Below, in pieces: positions 1 to 6,909 of a DNA stretch of 12,379 nucleotides (position 1 is the first letter of the stretch; each line of letters starts with the position of its first letter). The notes under the pieces are model-generated. The model did no database searches. It saw only the letters and a program-made list of their open reading frames with translations, and had not been told where the DNA came from. Both the position numbers and the translations under genes were made by a program. The stretch lies in the NCBI RefSeq assembly GCF_000275845.1, contig NW_006766930.1:155389-167767 (forward strand), given 5' to 3'. The stretch is from Dichomitus squalens LYAD-421 SS1 (Eukaryota; Basidiomycota; Agaricomycetes; Polyporales; Polyporaceae).

Positions 1-258
1 GTTCTTCTTTACGAAATGGTGGCTGATGAAAAGGGCCGTTGCCCCACTGTCTATCATAGCTGCGGAACGTACACTACGGTTTCTGCCTTTAAGTATCACA
101 CTGACGCGGAAATGCGAGCTGGATGGGTTTAATTCGGGAATGATACACGAACTAACACTATCGTACAGGCAGGGGTCAGGGATCTGCGGAGGCGAAGAGT
201 CCGTACTTGTACTGGAGGGCGCTGCTGCGGCAGCTTTCGCACGCGCCTGCTCTAAAAA
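1..258 (-). CDS. Element A: start of Pol, retropepsin-like aspartic protease (partial, runs off the window)
   Basis: Reading the minus strand in the frame -1 to the end of gag gives an open stretch from the gag stop to the window edge. It has an alanine/serine/proline-rich linker and then the peptide MIDSGATALFI at about 40-10. The D-S-G-A-T core is the catalytic motif of retroviral-type aspartic proteases, which act as dimers and cut the Gag and Gag-Pol polyproteins. The flanking hydrophobic beta-strand (FRVSVILKG) fits the family. The rest of Pol (RT, RNase H, integrase) must lie left of position 1. No stop codon is seen in the visible part. The start is not an AUG; the frame is best explained as entered from gag by frameshifting. 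The domain is clear; whether the whole Pol is intact cannot be seen. Confidence 0.85.
252..258 (-). promoter_or_regulatory. Candidate -1 frameshift site at the gag/pol junction of element A
   Basis: The gag frame ends TCT-TTT-TAG and the protease continues in the -1 frame. A run of five T lies directly at the stop, so a Phe-tRNA on TTT can slip back one base onto another TTT and then read TTA. This is not a canonical X-XXY-YYZ heptamer. The frame relation is seen directly; that slippage occurs is inference. A simple indel is the alternative. Confidence 0.4.
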
Positions 259-1459
259 GACTTCTGCAGAGAGGCAAGCTGGTCCGCGAGGGCCTTCTGC
301 TGCTCTATGAGCTGCGCGATGAGGGCGTTGGTTGCTCCGGCGTCCGCAGACGTTGATGTTGACGCTACGACCTGGGGTTCCTCAGGTCCCTCCTCCGTGG
401 CGGCGAGCTTCTGCGAACGGAGCTTCTTCAGGAACTTGTCCATGCACACTGTCTCGCGGTGCCCTACGCGGCGACGGTAGCCGCAGATGTCCCAATCGTG
501 ACCACCGTCCTTCTTGACGTGCGCCGTAGACCCGCAACCGTAGCACTTGCCGCGCATGAGGCGGTTGAACTCTTCGCGCGTACGGGTCGCGTCGATGTCC
601 ATTGCGTTCGGGTCCCGGGCAGGCGGCGTAAAGGGGGTGGGGGGGTGGTATGCAGCGGAACAGCCGGCTTGGCCGCAGTGGTGGTGTTGGTGGTGCGTCC
701 ACGCTGACGATCCCGTTCGGCACAGCATTGGCGGACACGGACGTCGATGTCGGAGGAGACGGTGATGAGGTCTTCGAGAGAAGCGATGGGCCTCGCTGTG
801 TGCACCAACTCGTCCTTGATGGAGTCCGCCAGGTGTTCGTAGAAGCGGTCTCGGAGGTCGGCCTTGGAGTAGCCCGTGCGGGTGGAGAGCTCGTTGAACC
901 GTGCGGCGTACTCCGGGACAGTCATGGAGCCTTGCCACAACGTACGGAGGCGCTCTTTTGCATTGACCGCCTCGTCGACTGTCTCGAAACGGGCCTTGAA
1001 CTGGGTGCGGAACTCCGTCCACAAGCCTTTGAACGGGGTGGTGCCCTGCGTGATCTCTTCTATCGCCGGAGTGGCCCAGAGAGCCGCACTGTCCTGCATG
1101 AAGGAGAGGACTGCCCGAATCCACTGGTCGTCGCGCGCGCTGATCGCGTTGCCCGTGGCGTCCACGTGGTTGAGCGTTGATCCTTGGGACATGGCCCAGA
1201 GAGTGAACGCGACCAGGAAGCGTCGTGCTTCGCCCCCCTGTTCGCCTTTGAAGGGAGAGGGCTTCTGAACCGCCTTCAGGCTGTTGGTCCCGGTGGTCGA
1301 GTTTGCGAGCTGCGCCATGGACTGGGTGAGGAGAGTCATCGACTGGAGTAATACTGTCATGGGGTCCGGGGGTTGTGTTGCCATCTGGGTGCCCGGTTGG
1401 GCCTGCTGGGGGTTGTTGGCGGGGCCTGTCGTCTGCGGTTGTCCGCCTTGTTGTCCCAT
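252..1459 (-). pseudogene. Element A gag: capsid/nucleocapsid polyprotein, one internal frameshift
   Basis: This is the Gag of a Ty3/gypsy element. The first part starts at the ATG at 1459, begins MGQQGGQPQTTG, and has a Gln/Pro-rich head. It then has a capsid-type retrotransposon Gag domain (about residues 66-235) with the typical patterns WTEFRTQFKARF and LRTLWQGSMTVPEYAARF. The second part is in the -1 frame and holds a basic linker, the motif MDIDATRTREEF, and a zinc-knuckle region beginning CYGCGSTAHVKKDGGH. The second knuckle reads CGYRRRVGHRETVC, so Arg stands where the family's CX2CX4HX4C needs its second Cys. The tail is a short coiled-coil-like stretch rich in Gln and Leu. The change of frame falls between about 690 and 640, next to C runs at 645-633, so a one-base loss in a homopolymer (or a sequencing error) is likely. 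The frame upstream of the ATG stays open to about 1836. Confidence 0.85.
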
Positions 1460-1851
1460 GATGGGTGGAGCGGACGGTGGACGGGTTGGGGGGATGATAG
1501 GGGATGGGGGAAGCGCGATGAGTAGCGCTACTTCAAGCTCGTCAGTCGGAGTACCGGAGATGGGGGATTGAGTCGTGGGCGACTCAGCAACGGGGGAGTC
1601 AGGAACTGGGATGAACTTGTTCGAAAAGGCGTTCCAGTTGATCCGAGCAGGACGGTGATGACGGTTCGGGCAGGGGTTTTGCTCGCACGGTACCCAGTAC
1701 CAGAGTCCGTCGTCTAGGTCCTTCCGTCGGTGACAGTGGTCTTGGTCTTCTGTGTCCCACGCGTGAAGTCTGCCGGTGCAGTCCAGGGTGGGGGAGACAA
1801 TGTAGCGGCGGCGGGGACACTCTTGTTCAGAGCGTCAGCACCGGGGGAGAG
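1460..1851 (-). other. Element A leader between primer site and gag ATG; gag frame open without an ATG
   Basis: This is about 390 nt between the primer-binding site and the gag ATG. In the gag frame it has no stop from the TGA near 1836 down to the ATG at 1459, but also no ATG. The virtual peptide contains a Trp/Cys-rich piece (DDGLWYWVPCEQNPCPNRHH) and then a Pro/Ser/Thr-rich piece. It may be a real N-terminal extension reached by splicing or a non-AUG start, or a chance open frame in GC-rich DNA. A separate 84-codon open frame (1968-1714) starts inside the LTR with MFIPLSLSSPFG; I see no family resemblance in it. Confidence 0.35.
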
Positions 1852-1861
1852 ATCTCGACCT
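1852..1861 (-). promoter_or_regulatory. Element A primer-binding site, self-priming type
   Basis: On the minus strand AGGTCGAGAT begins 2 nt after the LTR end (CAACA-TT). It is the exact reverse complement of ATCTCGACCT at 2146-2137 in the LTR, which lies 35 nt downstream of the TATA box, where transcription should start. No tRNA-like TGG start is present here. This is the arrangement of the Tf1 family, in which the mRNA 5' end folds back to prime its own reverse transcription. Confidence 0.65.
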
Positions 1862-2054
1862 AATGTTGCGGCGACTAGGTGCGTAGACTCGGGTCGACGT
1901 TCGGCGACAGCCCCGTAGGCGAGCGGCAAGGAGCCGAAAGGGGAGGAGAGAGAGAGAGGGATAAACATGACAAGAAACTCGACACGGGCAGAGCGGAGGC
2001 CGGCACGAAGGCACGAGACCTACGAAAGCTAGTCTTCACACAGAGAGCGACAGA

Positions 2055-2118
2055 CTAGTCCCAATGACCAAGTTATACATTAGCAATCGGAGGGAGATAC
2101 AACGCTATGGTCACTCAC
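2055..2118 (-). other. Intron-like unit in the R/U5 part of LTR A, flanked by an 18-bp direct repeat
   Basis: The minus strand reads ...GGGACTAG then GTGAGT, a branch-point-like GCTAAT (A at 2080, 25 nt before the end) and ...GGGACTAG: a 64-nt candidate intron of normal fungal size. The 18 bases before the donor (2136-2119, CTTGGTCATTGGGACTAG) are repeated exactly as the last 18 bases of the intron (2072-2055). Splicing would leave one copy. The donor lies 28 nt after the predicted transcription start. Splicing itself is inferred. Confidence 0.5.
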
Positions 2119-2173
2119 CTAGTCCCAATGACCAAGAGGTCGAGATGGGGACTAGGGGGTGCCTAAGGGGGTC

Positions 2174-2181
2174 CTTATATA
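2174..2181 (-). promoter_or_regulatory. TATA box of LTR A
   Basis: TATATAAG on the minus strand, 35 nt upstream of the predicted RNA 5' end at 2146, which is itself supported by complementarity to the primer-binding site. Confidence 0.65.
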
Positions 2182-2434
2182 CTAGAAGGGCTGCTTAGCA
2201 ACCAAAGACAAGGCGCGAGAGCGAGGCAGTGAAGATGACAAAGGGAGAACAAAGGGCGAGAAGAAAAAGGTAAAGGCATGGCGATCACGGGAACGTAGCA
2301 TGCGGCTGTGGGAATGTATCTGCAGTGTCCAAACTGGGATGGGCTAAGAAAGGAAATGGTCCGAAAATGGAAGGTGGGTGTCAAGGGGAGGGGAATGGGC
2401 GGCAAAAAGGGGCGTCTGTCCAACGTCCGTGACA

Positions 2435-2439
2435 TTATC
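2435..2439. repeat. Target site of element A inside gag of element B (one copy of a 5-bp duplication)
   Basis: The minus strand reads GATAA directly before the LTR start TGTCACGG. The gag frame of B breaks exactly here, after the codons for LRTTDN. A 5-bp duplication is usual for Ty3/gypsy integration; the second copy would be left of the window. Confidence 0.6.
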
Positions 2440-3120
2440 CGTCGTACGGAGATTCTCCAGTTCGTGTTCCGCGGCGCTGGTGGCGTCGTAAGGTCCGAAG
2501 TTCGTCCAGAGTTCCTCTTGAGATGCCTCGTAGTCTAACATGAACACCGGGGGCGCTCCGGAGGGGTTTTCCAGGAGATAGGATTTGAACCACTGGAGGG
2601 CGGTGCCCTTGAGGAAGGAGACGGCGTAGGTGACCTTCTTTTCGTCAATGTTGAAAGTCCGAGGCCGGGCCTTGAAGACCAATTCTAGCTGCATGAAGAA
2701 CGACCAGAGCTTGGCAGGCTCTGACCTGTCAAATTGGTCCGGGTCGCAAACATTGCCGCGCTCCGAGGACAGTGCTGTTTGATTAAAGTTAGTGGCGGCC
2801 GGACTCTGGAGTGTTTGAGCAAGGAGGCTGATGGCCTGCGCTAGGTCCGCTGTCAGAGTCAATGCTGCTTGCAGAGTCGTTGTTGGATTTACGGGTGGAT
2901 TTTTCACAGGACCAGCTGGAGGTTATCTCATGAACATGGGGATGATGAAGGGGTTGTTTGGAGAATGTCGGGGAAGAGGGGTGGATGTCGGATGTGGAGT
3001 GGTAGGCAAGGACCGGATTACAATGCGGTTTTGGGTTGGAGATTCTGGAGAGGAAGTCTGAGGCAGGTTGGGCATGCATCGCGCTGTGAACCTCCTAAAG
3101 GTTTTACCAGGGTTAGTCAT
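2435..3120 (-). pseudogene. Element B gag, N-terminal half, interrupted by element A
   Basis: This is the Gag (capsid precursor) of a second Ty3/gypsy element. From the ATG at 3120 the protein begins MTNPGKTFRRFTARCMPNLP and runs in one frame to 2438, broken by an in-frame TAA at 2923-2925 after PMFMR. The segment after the stop has a hydrophobic, likely helical stretch (TADLAQAISLLAQTLQ). The capsid-type core follows: FDRSEPAKLWSFFMQLEL, then VTYAVSFLKGTALQWFKSYL, then LWTNFGPYD and HELENL. Fungal Gags continue well past HELENLR..DN and carry a zinc knuckle. Here the frame meets the LTR of A at DN, so the C-terminal half lies left of the window. The start at 3120 is 16 nt downstream of the primer site. 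The family is clear; the gene is dead by stop and insertion. Confidence 0.85.
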
Positions 3121-3135
3121 CAGGATCTCAGGTTG

Positions 3136-3146
3136 AGTTCAGATAT
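3136..3146 (-). promoter_or_regulatory. Element B primer-binding site, self-priming type
   Basis: The minus strand reads ATATCTGAACT, 2 nt after the LTR end (CCTAACA-GT). As RNA it pairs over 11 positions (10 Watson-Crick and one G-U) with AGTTCGGATAT at 3404-3394. That sequence begins 34 nt downstream of the TATA box. Eleven nt is also the pairing length known for Tf1. Confidence 0.7.
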
Positions 3147-3289
3147 ACTGTTAGGACTGTGCTGCCGGAGTTCCGGAGTTCCGGAGATCGGAGTTGGGAC
3201 CAGGCGGACACGGGGGGAAGGACTTCAGCGAAGCTATTGACAACACCCTGAGAATCTCAAGGATGCCCTCGATTTCGGAGTCAGAGATC

Positions 3290-3311
3290 AGACGGAGAGC
3301 AGACGGAGAGC
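3290..3311. repeat. Tandem 11-bp repeat in LTR B
   Basis: AGACGGAGAGC occurs twice in direct succession (3290-3300 and 3301-3311), in a purine-rich stretch downstream of the predicted start site. No role can be assigned from sequence. Confidence 0.7.
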
Positions 3312-3430
3312 GAATGGAGAATGGGCGGAGACGGAAGGAATAGATTGCAGTTAGATAACAGCAAGCGTAGCAGACAGGGAGTGAGGTAACGAGATATCCG
3401 AACTGAGGAACACCGTACTAAGTCCGGGGG

Positions 3431-3438
3431 TTTATATA
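3431..3438 (-). promoter_or_regulatory. TATA box of LTR B
   Basis: TATATAAA on the minus strand, 34 nt upstream of the predicted RNA 5' end (AGTTCGGATAT at 3404). Confidence 0.65.
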
Positions 3439-3679
3439 CTACGAAACCAGTGTCCCTTAAGTCCAAATCGGAGATATTGGAGGAGGAGGTCCAACTGGAG
3501 ATGGTGGAGCACTGACACTAAGTGGAGTTATGATGTAAGTGGTGTTAGGCACTGATATGGAAAAATGGATATTCCAGTGGAGACAGAGCAGACACTCGGA
3601 AAACCACATGGCCCCCATCGGAGACCGAAAAGGAGATGGAAACCAGTATGTAAGTAACTATTTGTAGGCAAGTCTGGAG

Positions 3680-3713
3680 GTCCAACGGAGTTAGTGCAGT
3701 GTCCAACGGAGTT
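3680..3713. repeat. Repeated 13-bp motif in the U3 part of LTR B
   Basis: GTCCAACGGAGTT occurs at 3680-3692 and 3701-3713, 21 bp apart. A related GTCCAACTGGAG lies near 3489. Two-turn spacing upstream of the TATA box fits repeated activator sites, but no factor can be named. Confidence 0.4.
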
Positions 3714-3742
3714 CCGGAGGGACTTAGGCATGGGGCATAACA

Positions 3743-4424
3743 ACTTATCCAAGCACGCAGTGTAGCACATGGAGAGAGAGTATCACACAAGTCCTTAGAT
3801 TGAGGGATATAGGGATACAGGAGGTAATAAAGAGGAGAACAGAAATGGGGAGCCTCTACCGACTACAGGCCTCCTGATATACTATGGGGTACCGACCGTA
3901 TTAGGAAGGCAAAGGGAACCATTCAAAGTAAGGAGGTATGAGGAAACTGTAAAGGAATGTGTCTGGTCGAGGCTGGGCCCCGTATAGTATATGGCCTAGG
4001 TCAGGGTCCTGCAATATAACTGAAAGGGGATAGAGGCAGGACAGGTTCCTGAGCCTAGGTCAGGGTCGAGTCATGTAACCAAAAAGGGAAAGGGTCGAGT
4101 CATGTAGCCGAAAAGGAAAAGGGTCAAGACAAGAGTCGAGGTCTGGGTCAGGGTAAAGTAATATAGACGAAAAGGGAAATGATCAGCATCATACTCAGGG
4201 TCTGGTCATGTAGACGAAAAGGGGAAGTATTAGAAAAAGGGTGGAGTCCAGAAGCATAGTCATCAGGGGGCGGAATGGGAGATGGTAGTGTACAGGCGGA
4301 TGACAGAGGGATGAGAAGATAAGCATAGGTCGCCGGAGAGAGGGGAAGGGGGTTGAGTGTATATGAGGGCAACAGGGAGCAGTAGTCCAATAACAAAAAA
4401 ATGTGGGGTGGAGGCGTACTGATA
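3743..4424. other. Gene-free stretch between elements B and C
   Basis: I see no coding region that resembles a family on either strand. The plus strand is rich in G and A. The one structured part is a decayed tandem repeat at about 3995-4228. The open frames here follow from base composition. It is probably flanking or old transposon DNA. Confidence 0.5.
3995..4228. repeat. Degenerate tandem repeat, unit about 30 bp, five copies
   Basis: Copies of a motif resembling GGGTCGAGTCATGTAGACGA followed by AAAGGGAAA occur at about 4003, 4063, 4092, 4152 and 4198. The 4063 and 4092 copies are adjacent and best preserved; the others are spaced by extra sequence. Two copies are preceded by CCTAGGTCA. 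It resembles an old minisatellite or LTR-internal repeat. Confidence 0.55.
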
Positions 4425-6349
4425 GTAATAGGAAGTTCCGTGGCTTTGCCAACTTCTACCAATGGTTCATCCATGATTTCAGTGCCATCTGCAAACCGTT
4501 GGACTGGCTCACTGGCAATAACCCCTGGCAGTGGGGCGAGGAGGAGCAGTGCACATTCAAGGAGATTAAACAATGGTTCTGCAATAGCCCGATCCTCTGC
4601 ATCAATGACCCAGAACAGAAGACACAAGTTGAGGTCGACACCTCTGAATATGCTACTGGAGCAGTCCTGTCTCAGGAAGGTGATGATGGGAAGTTCCACT
4701 CAATTGTGTACTATTCCAAGTTGATAATCAATGTAGAACAGAACTACAAGATCTATGACAAGGAGATGCTTGCAATCATTTGTGCCCTATAGGCCTGGCG
4801 TCATTGTCTCAAGGGTCTCCCATCCCAGTTTGAGATCAAGTTGGACCACAAGAACCTTGAATACTGGCGAACAGTGCAGAATCTCACTCGCAGACAGGCA
4901 CGGTGGGCCCTGTACCTATCACGGTCCAACTTTGTTATCACCCACAAGCCTGGTGTCTCCAATAGGCGTGCAGATGCGTTGTCGAGACGACCAGACTACC
5001 AGTATGGAGACAGTGAAGACAATCTGGCTCGAGTCATGCTCCATCCTGAGCAGTTCCGTATTCTGGCCAGCAGACAAGGACATCTCACGGTTGTACCAGA
5101 CAAGGCACTCCTGAAGTGTATTCGAGAATGTCAGGACTTTGAGCCTGTGGTTGTCAAGGCCCTGAAGCATGTGAAAAAGCTCAGCCCTGCAGTTCTACAA
5201 AACAATCTGGTTGATTGAAACATCGAACAGGATCTCCTCCAGTACCGAGGCAAGATCTACATTCCAAGCAATCAAGAGCTGCGAACCAAGCTGGTATGAC
5301 TTCACCACGACTCTCCCCTCGTAGGACACCCAGGAGTTTGGAAGACAGTGGAGCTGCTCTCGCGTAACTATCACTGGTACGGCATGGCTTAGTTCATAAA
5401 GGACTACATGCGGACTTGCAACACTTGCCATTGAGGAAAGACATCACGTGCAAGGCCCTCTGCAACCCAACAAGATCCTAGATGGACCGATGCGCATCAT
5501 GACCACCGACTTCATTGTAGGGCTCCCCAAGGTCACCGTTGCCGGAGTAGAATACAATGCAATTCAAGTCATGGCCGACCGGCATAGCAAGATGATACAC
5601 TTTGCTGCGACCGACAAGGAAGTCAATGCCAAAGGAGCGGCATTGAACCTCATCTGCAATCATGTTTGATTGCATAAAGTCCCTCGGAAAATCATCTCAG
5701 ACCAAGGACCTCAGTTCTCAAGTAAGCTGTTTCATGTGGTTCTCAAGAGCCTCAGCATAGAAAGTGCGCTATCCACAGTATATCACCTCCAGACTGATAG
5801 GCAGTCCAAACACTAGAACCAGGAGCTGGAAGCCTACCTCCGTATTTTCTGTTCATTGTGACGAGAAGACTGGGTACGGTAGCTCCCAATTGCAGAGTTT
5901 GCCTTCAACTCACAAGCTCACTCAGCCATGGGGCACTCCCCCTTCTTCCTCATGTACGGATACAATCCAGAGTTTCACATCCCGGTTCTCGATACGGAAG
6001 TGCCGGCCATGGACCAACAACGAATGGAGTTGTGAAAGGCCTGGGAAGATGTGACAGCAGCACTAGGCTTGGTGGCCGAACAGATGAAGGAGAACTTCGA
6101 CAAGCACATCTGAGAGCTACCAACCATCAAGGCTGGTCAGAAGGTCTGGCTGGACACCCGCAACCTGCGTATTACGGGGATGCTGCAAAAACTCACCAAT
6201 CAATGGGCTGGACTGGACATAATCAAGAAACAGGTCGCACCACCGGCATATGAGCTGGTACTCCCTAAAGACATGCAAATTCACCCCGTGCTCCACATTT
6301 CTCTCCTCACACCACACCAGCACAGCAATCTCCCAGGACATCACCCACC
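4425..6349 (+). pseudogene. Element C pol, 5' part of the surviving fragment: end of RT, RNase H, integrase
   Basis: This is a 5'-truncated Pol of a Ty3/gypsy chromovirus. It starts mid-RT with RKFRGFANFYQWFI. RNase H follows with its four acidic positions (EVDTS, YDKEM, LDHKN, ADALS). The integrase zinc finger has HHDSPLVGH then CNTC. The integrase core has TTDFIVGLP (first Asp) and ISDQGPQF (second Asp). The usual Glu in TDGQTE is replaced by Lys (AAA at 5808-5810). The C-terminal region ends QIHPVLHISLLTP. Stops within the frame: TAG at 4790, 5390, 5814, 5880; TGA at 5216, 5297, 5432, 5667, 5859, 6033, 6111. One frame change falls near 5440-5450. Most stops stand where relatives have Arg, Trp or Gln, so each is explained by one G:C to A:T change. 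The left end joins unrelated sequence near 4425. Enzymatically dead. Confidence 0.9.
6342..6349. repeat. 8-bp target-site duplication, left copy
   Basis: CACCCACC directly precedes the MITE and is repeated directly after it at 6902-6909. Eight bp is the size made by hAT-type transposases. Confidence 0.85.
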
Positions 6350-6901
6350 TAGGTAATGGCACGGGTCTACCCTCGGGTGTCACCTATGTGACCCTCAATC
6401 TAACCCGTGAAATACCCTTACCCGTGACCCGGGGGTCAAGCAGGTCAAGGGTGTAAGTGCCGGGTGCCAAGGGTACGGTGGGTATAGGTCAACCCTAGGG
6501 TTTACCTGTCACTTACTCTGCTAACCAAGCATTAGTGGCAGTTCTAAGGCTTGATACAACCTTAATCACAACCATAAGTAGCTAATAATAGCTAGTTTTG
6601 GTAGTCCAAACAGAAAACAAGGGTGAAAGAGAATGGCATCAGGCTGAATTGAACCCAAGGCCTCACGGTCTGAGCATAGCCACCCAAAAGCCAATAACCA
6701 CTACACCACAGTAGTTTATATGAGGCTTATCTATAGGGGTATACATACACATTTAAGGGCGCTTAAGCAAGCACTTATACCCGTAACCCTTACCACGGAT
6801 CAAGGGTTTGGCAAGGGTCAGGGGTTGGTGACCCTTGATATGACCCTTAGCCTTGACCCTTGGTAACCCTTGAGGGTCAGTGACACCCTTGCTATTGCCT
6901 A
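6350..6901. mobile_element. hAT-like non-autonomous DNA transposon (MITE), 552 bp, inserted in pol of element C
   Basis: The ends are TAGGTAATGGCACGGGT and, on the other strand, TAGGCAATAGCAAGGGT: 17-bp terminal inverted repeats matching at 14 positions. An exact 8-bp target duplication (CACCCACC) flanks it, as for the hAT superfamily. The subterminal regions, especially about 6400-6500 and 6780-6890, hold many GGGTCA/CAAGGG-type repeats in both orientations, which in hAT elements often bind transposase. It has no transposase gene. Taking out the element with one duplication copy (560 bp) exactly rejoins the integrase C-terminus with the chromodomain, which confirms the boundaries. A tRNA-like segment lies inside on the minus strand. 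Confidence 0.88.
6646..6715 (-). promoter_or_regulatory. tRNA-like segment with Pol III A and B boxes inside the MITE
   Basis: On the minus strand TGGTGTAGTGG (6708-6698) matches the tRNA A box and GGGTTCAATTC (6656-6646) matches the B box, 52 nt apart, as in tRNAs with a long variable arm. Seven nt precede the A box (ACTACTG) as an acceptor stem would, but no matching 3' arm is seen and the T-arm stem does not pair. It is a decayed tRNA or a tRNA-derived SINE head, not a working tRNA gene. Confidence 0.6.
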
Positions 6902-6909
6902 CACCCACC
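6902..6909. repeat. 8-bp target-site duplication, right copy
   Basis: CACCCACC, identical to 6342-6349, directly after the MITE. Confidence 0.85.

Larger units (their letters stand above)
1864..2434 (-). repeat. Element A 5' LTR, 571 bp
   Basis: Minus-strand sense: it starts TGTCACGGACG at 2434 and ends CGCCGCAACA at 1864. The ends form an imperfect inverted repeat (TGTCACGG against TGTTGCGG, 6 of 8). The outer end is fixed because it interrupts the gag reading frame of element B. The inner end is fixed by the adjacent primer-binding site. The LTR contains a TATA box, a predicted start site at about 2146, and an intron-like unit flanked by 18-bp repeats. Confidence 0.75.
3149..3742 (-). repeat. 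Element B 5' LTR, 594 bp
   Basis: Minus-strand sense: it starts TGTTATGCC at 3742 and ends GTCCTAACA at 3149, with TGTTA/TAACA terminal inverted repeats. The inner end is supported by the adjacent primer site and gag start. The outer end is chosen as the best match to the inner end in the expected size range and is less certain. It contains a TATA box (3438-3431) and short internal repeats. Confidence 0.6.

Noticed and set aside
382..1268. Plus-strand and alternative-frame open frames across gag A
   Set aside because: Antisense or shifted reading of a recognised gag in GC-rich DNA; no domain pattern.
1620..1640. tRNA-type primer-binding site TGGAACGCC after GATCA-AC on the minus strand, as the end of LTR A
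   Set aside because: Fits the CA-nn-TGG pattern, but the site at 1861-1852 has perfect complementarity to the predicted RNA start and better LTR ends.
1714..1968. 84-codon open frame in LTR/leader A beginning MFIPLSL
   Set aside because: No family resemblance; starts in U5. Kept only as a possible upstream exon.
1970..2066. Other LTR A inner ends (TTGTCA at about 1970, TTGGTCA at 2066)
   Set aside because: They end in CA, but neither is followed by a plausible primer site, and the second lies inside the 18-bp repeat.
2869..3240. Plus-strand open frame over gag B and its leader
   Set aside because: Antisense to a clear Gag; composition artefact.
3995..4228. CRISPR array
   Set aside because: Units are degenerate, spacing is irregular, and the context is eukaryotic transposon DNA.
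4148..4699. 183-codon minus-strand open frame
   Set aside because: Lies half over plus-strand RNase H coding sequence and half over the purine-rich repeat; no domain.
6632..6715. Functional tRNA gene
   Set aside because: Only the A and B boxes hold; acceptor and T stems do not pair and no Pol III T-run terminator was found.
6780..6890. Telomere-like repeats (CCCTTG/GGGTCA)
   Set aside because: Irregular units in both orientations within the MITE borders; subterminal repeats, not a telomeric array.
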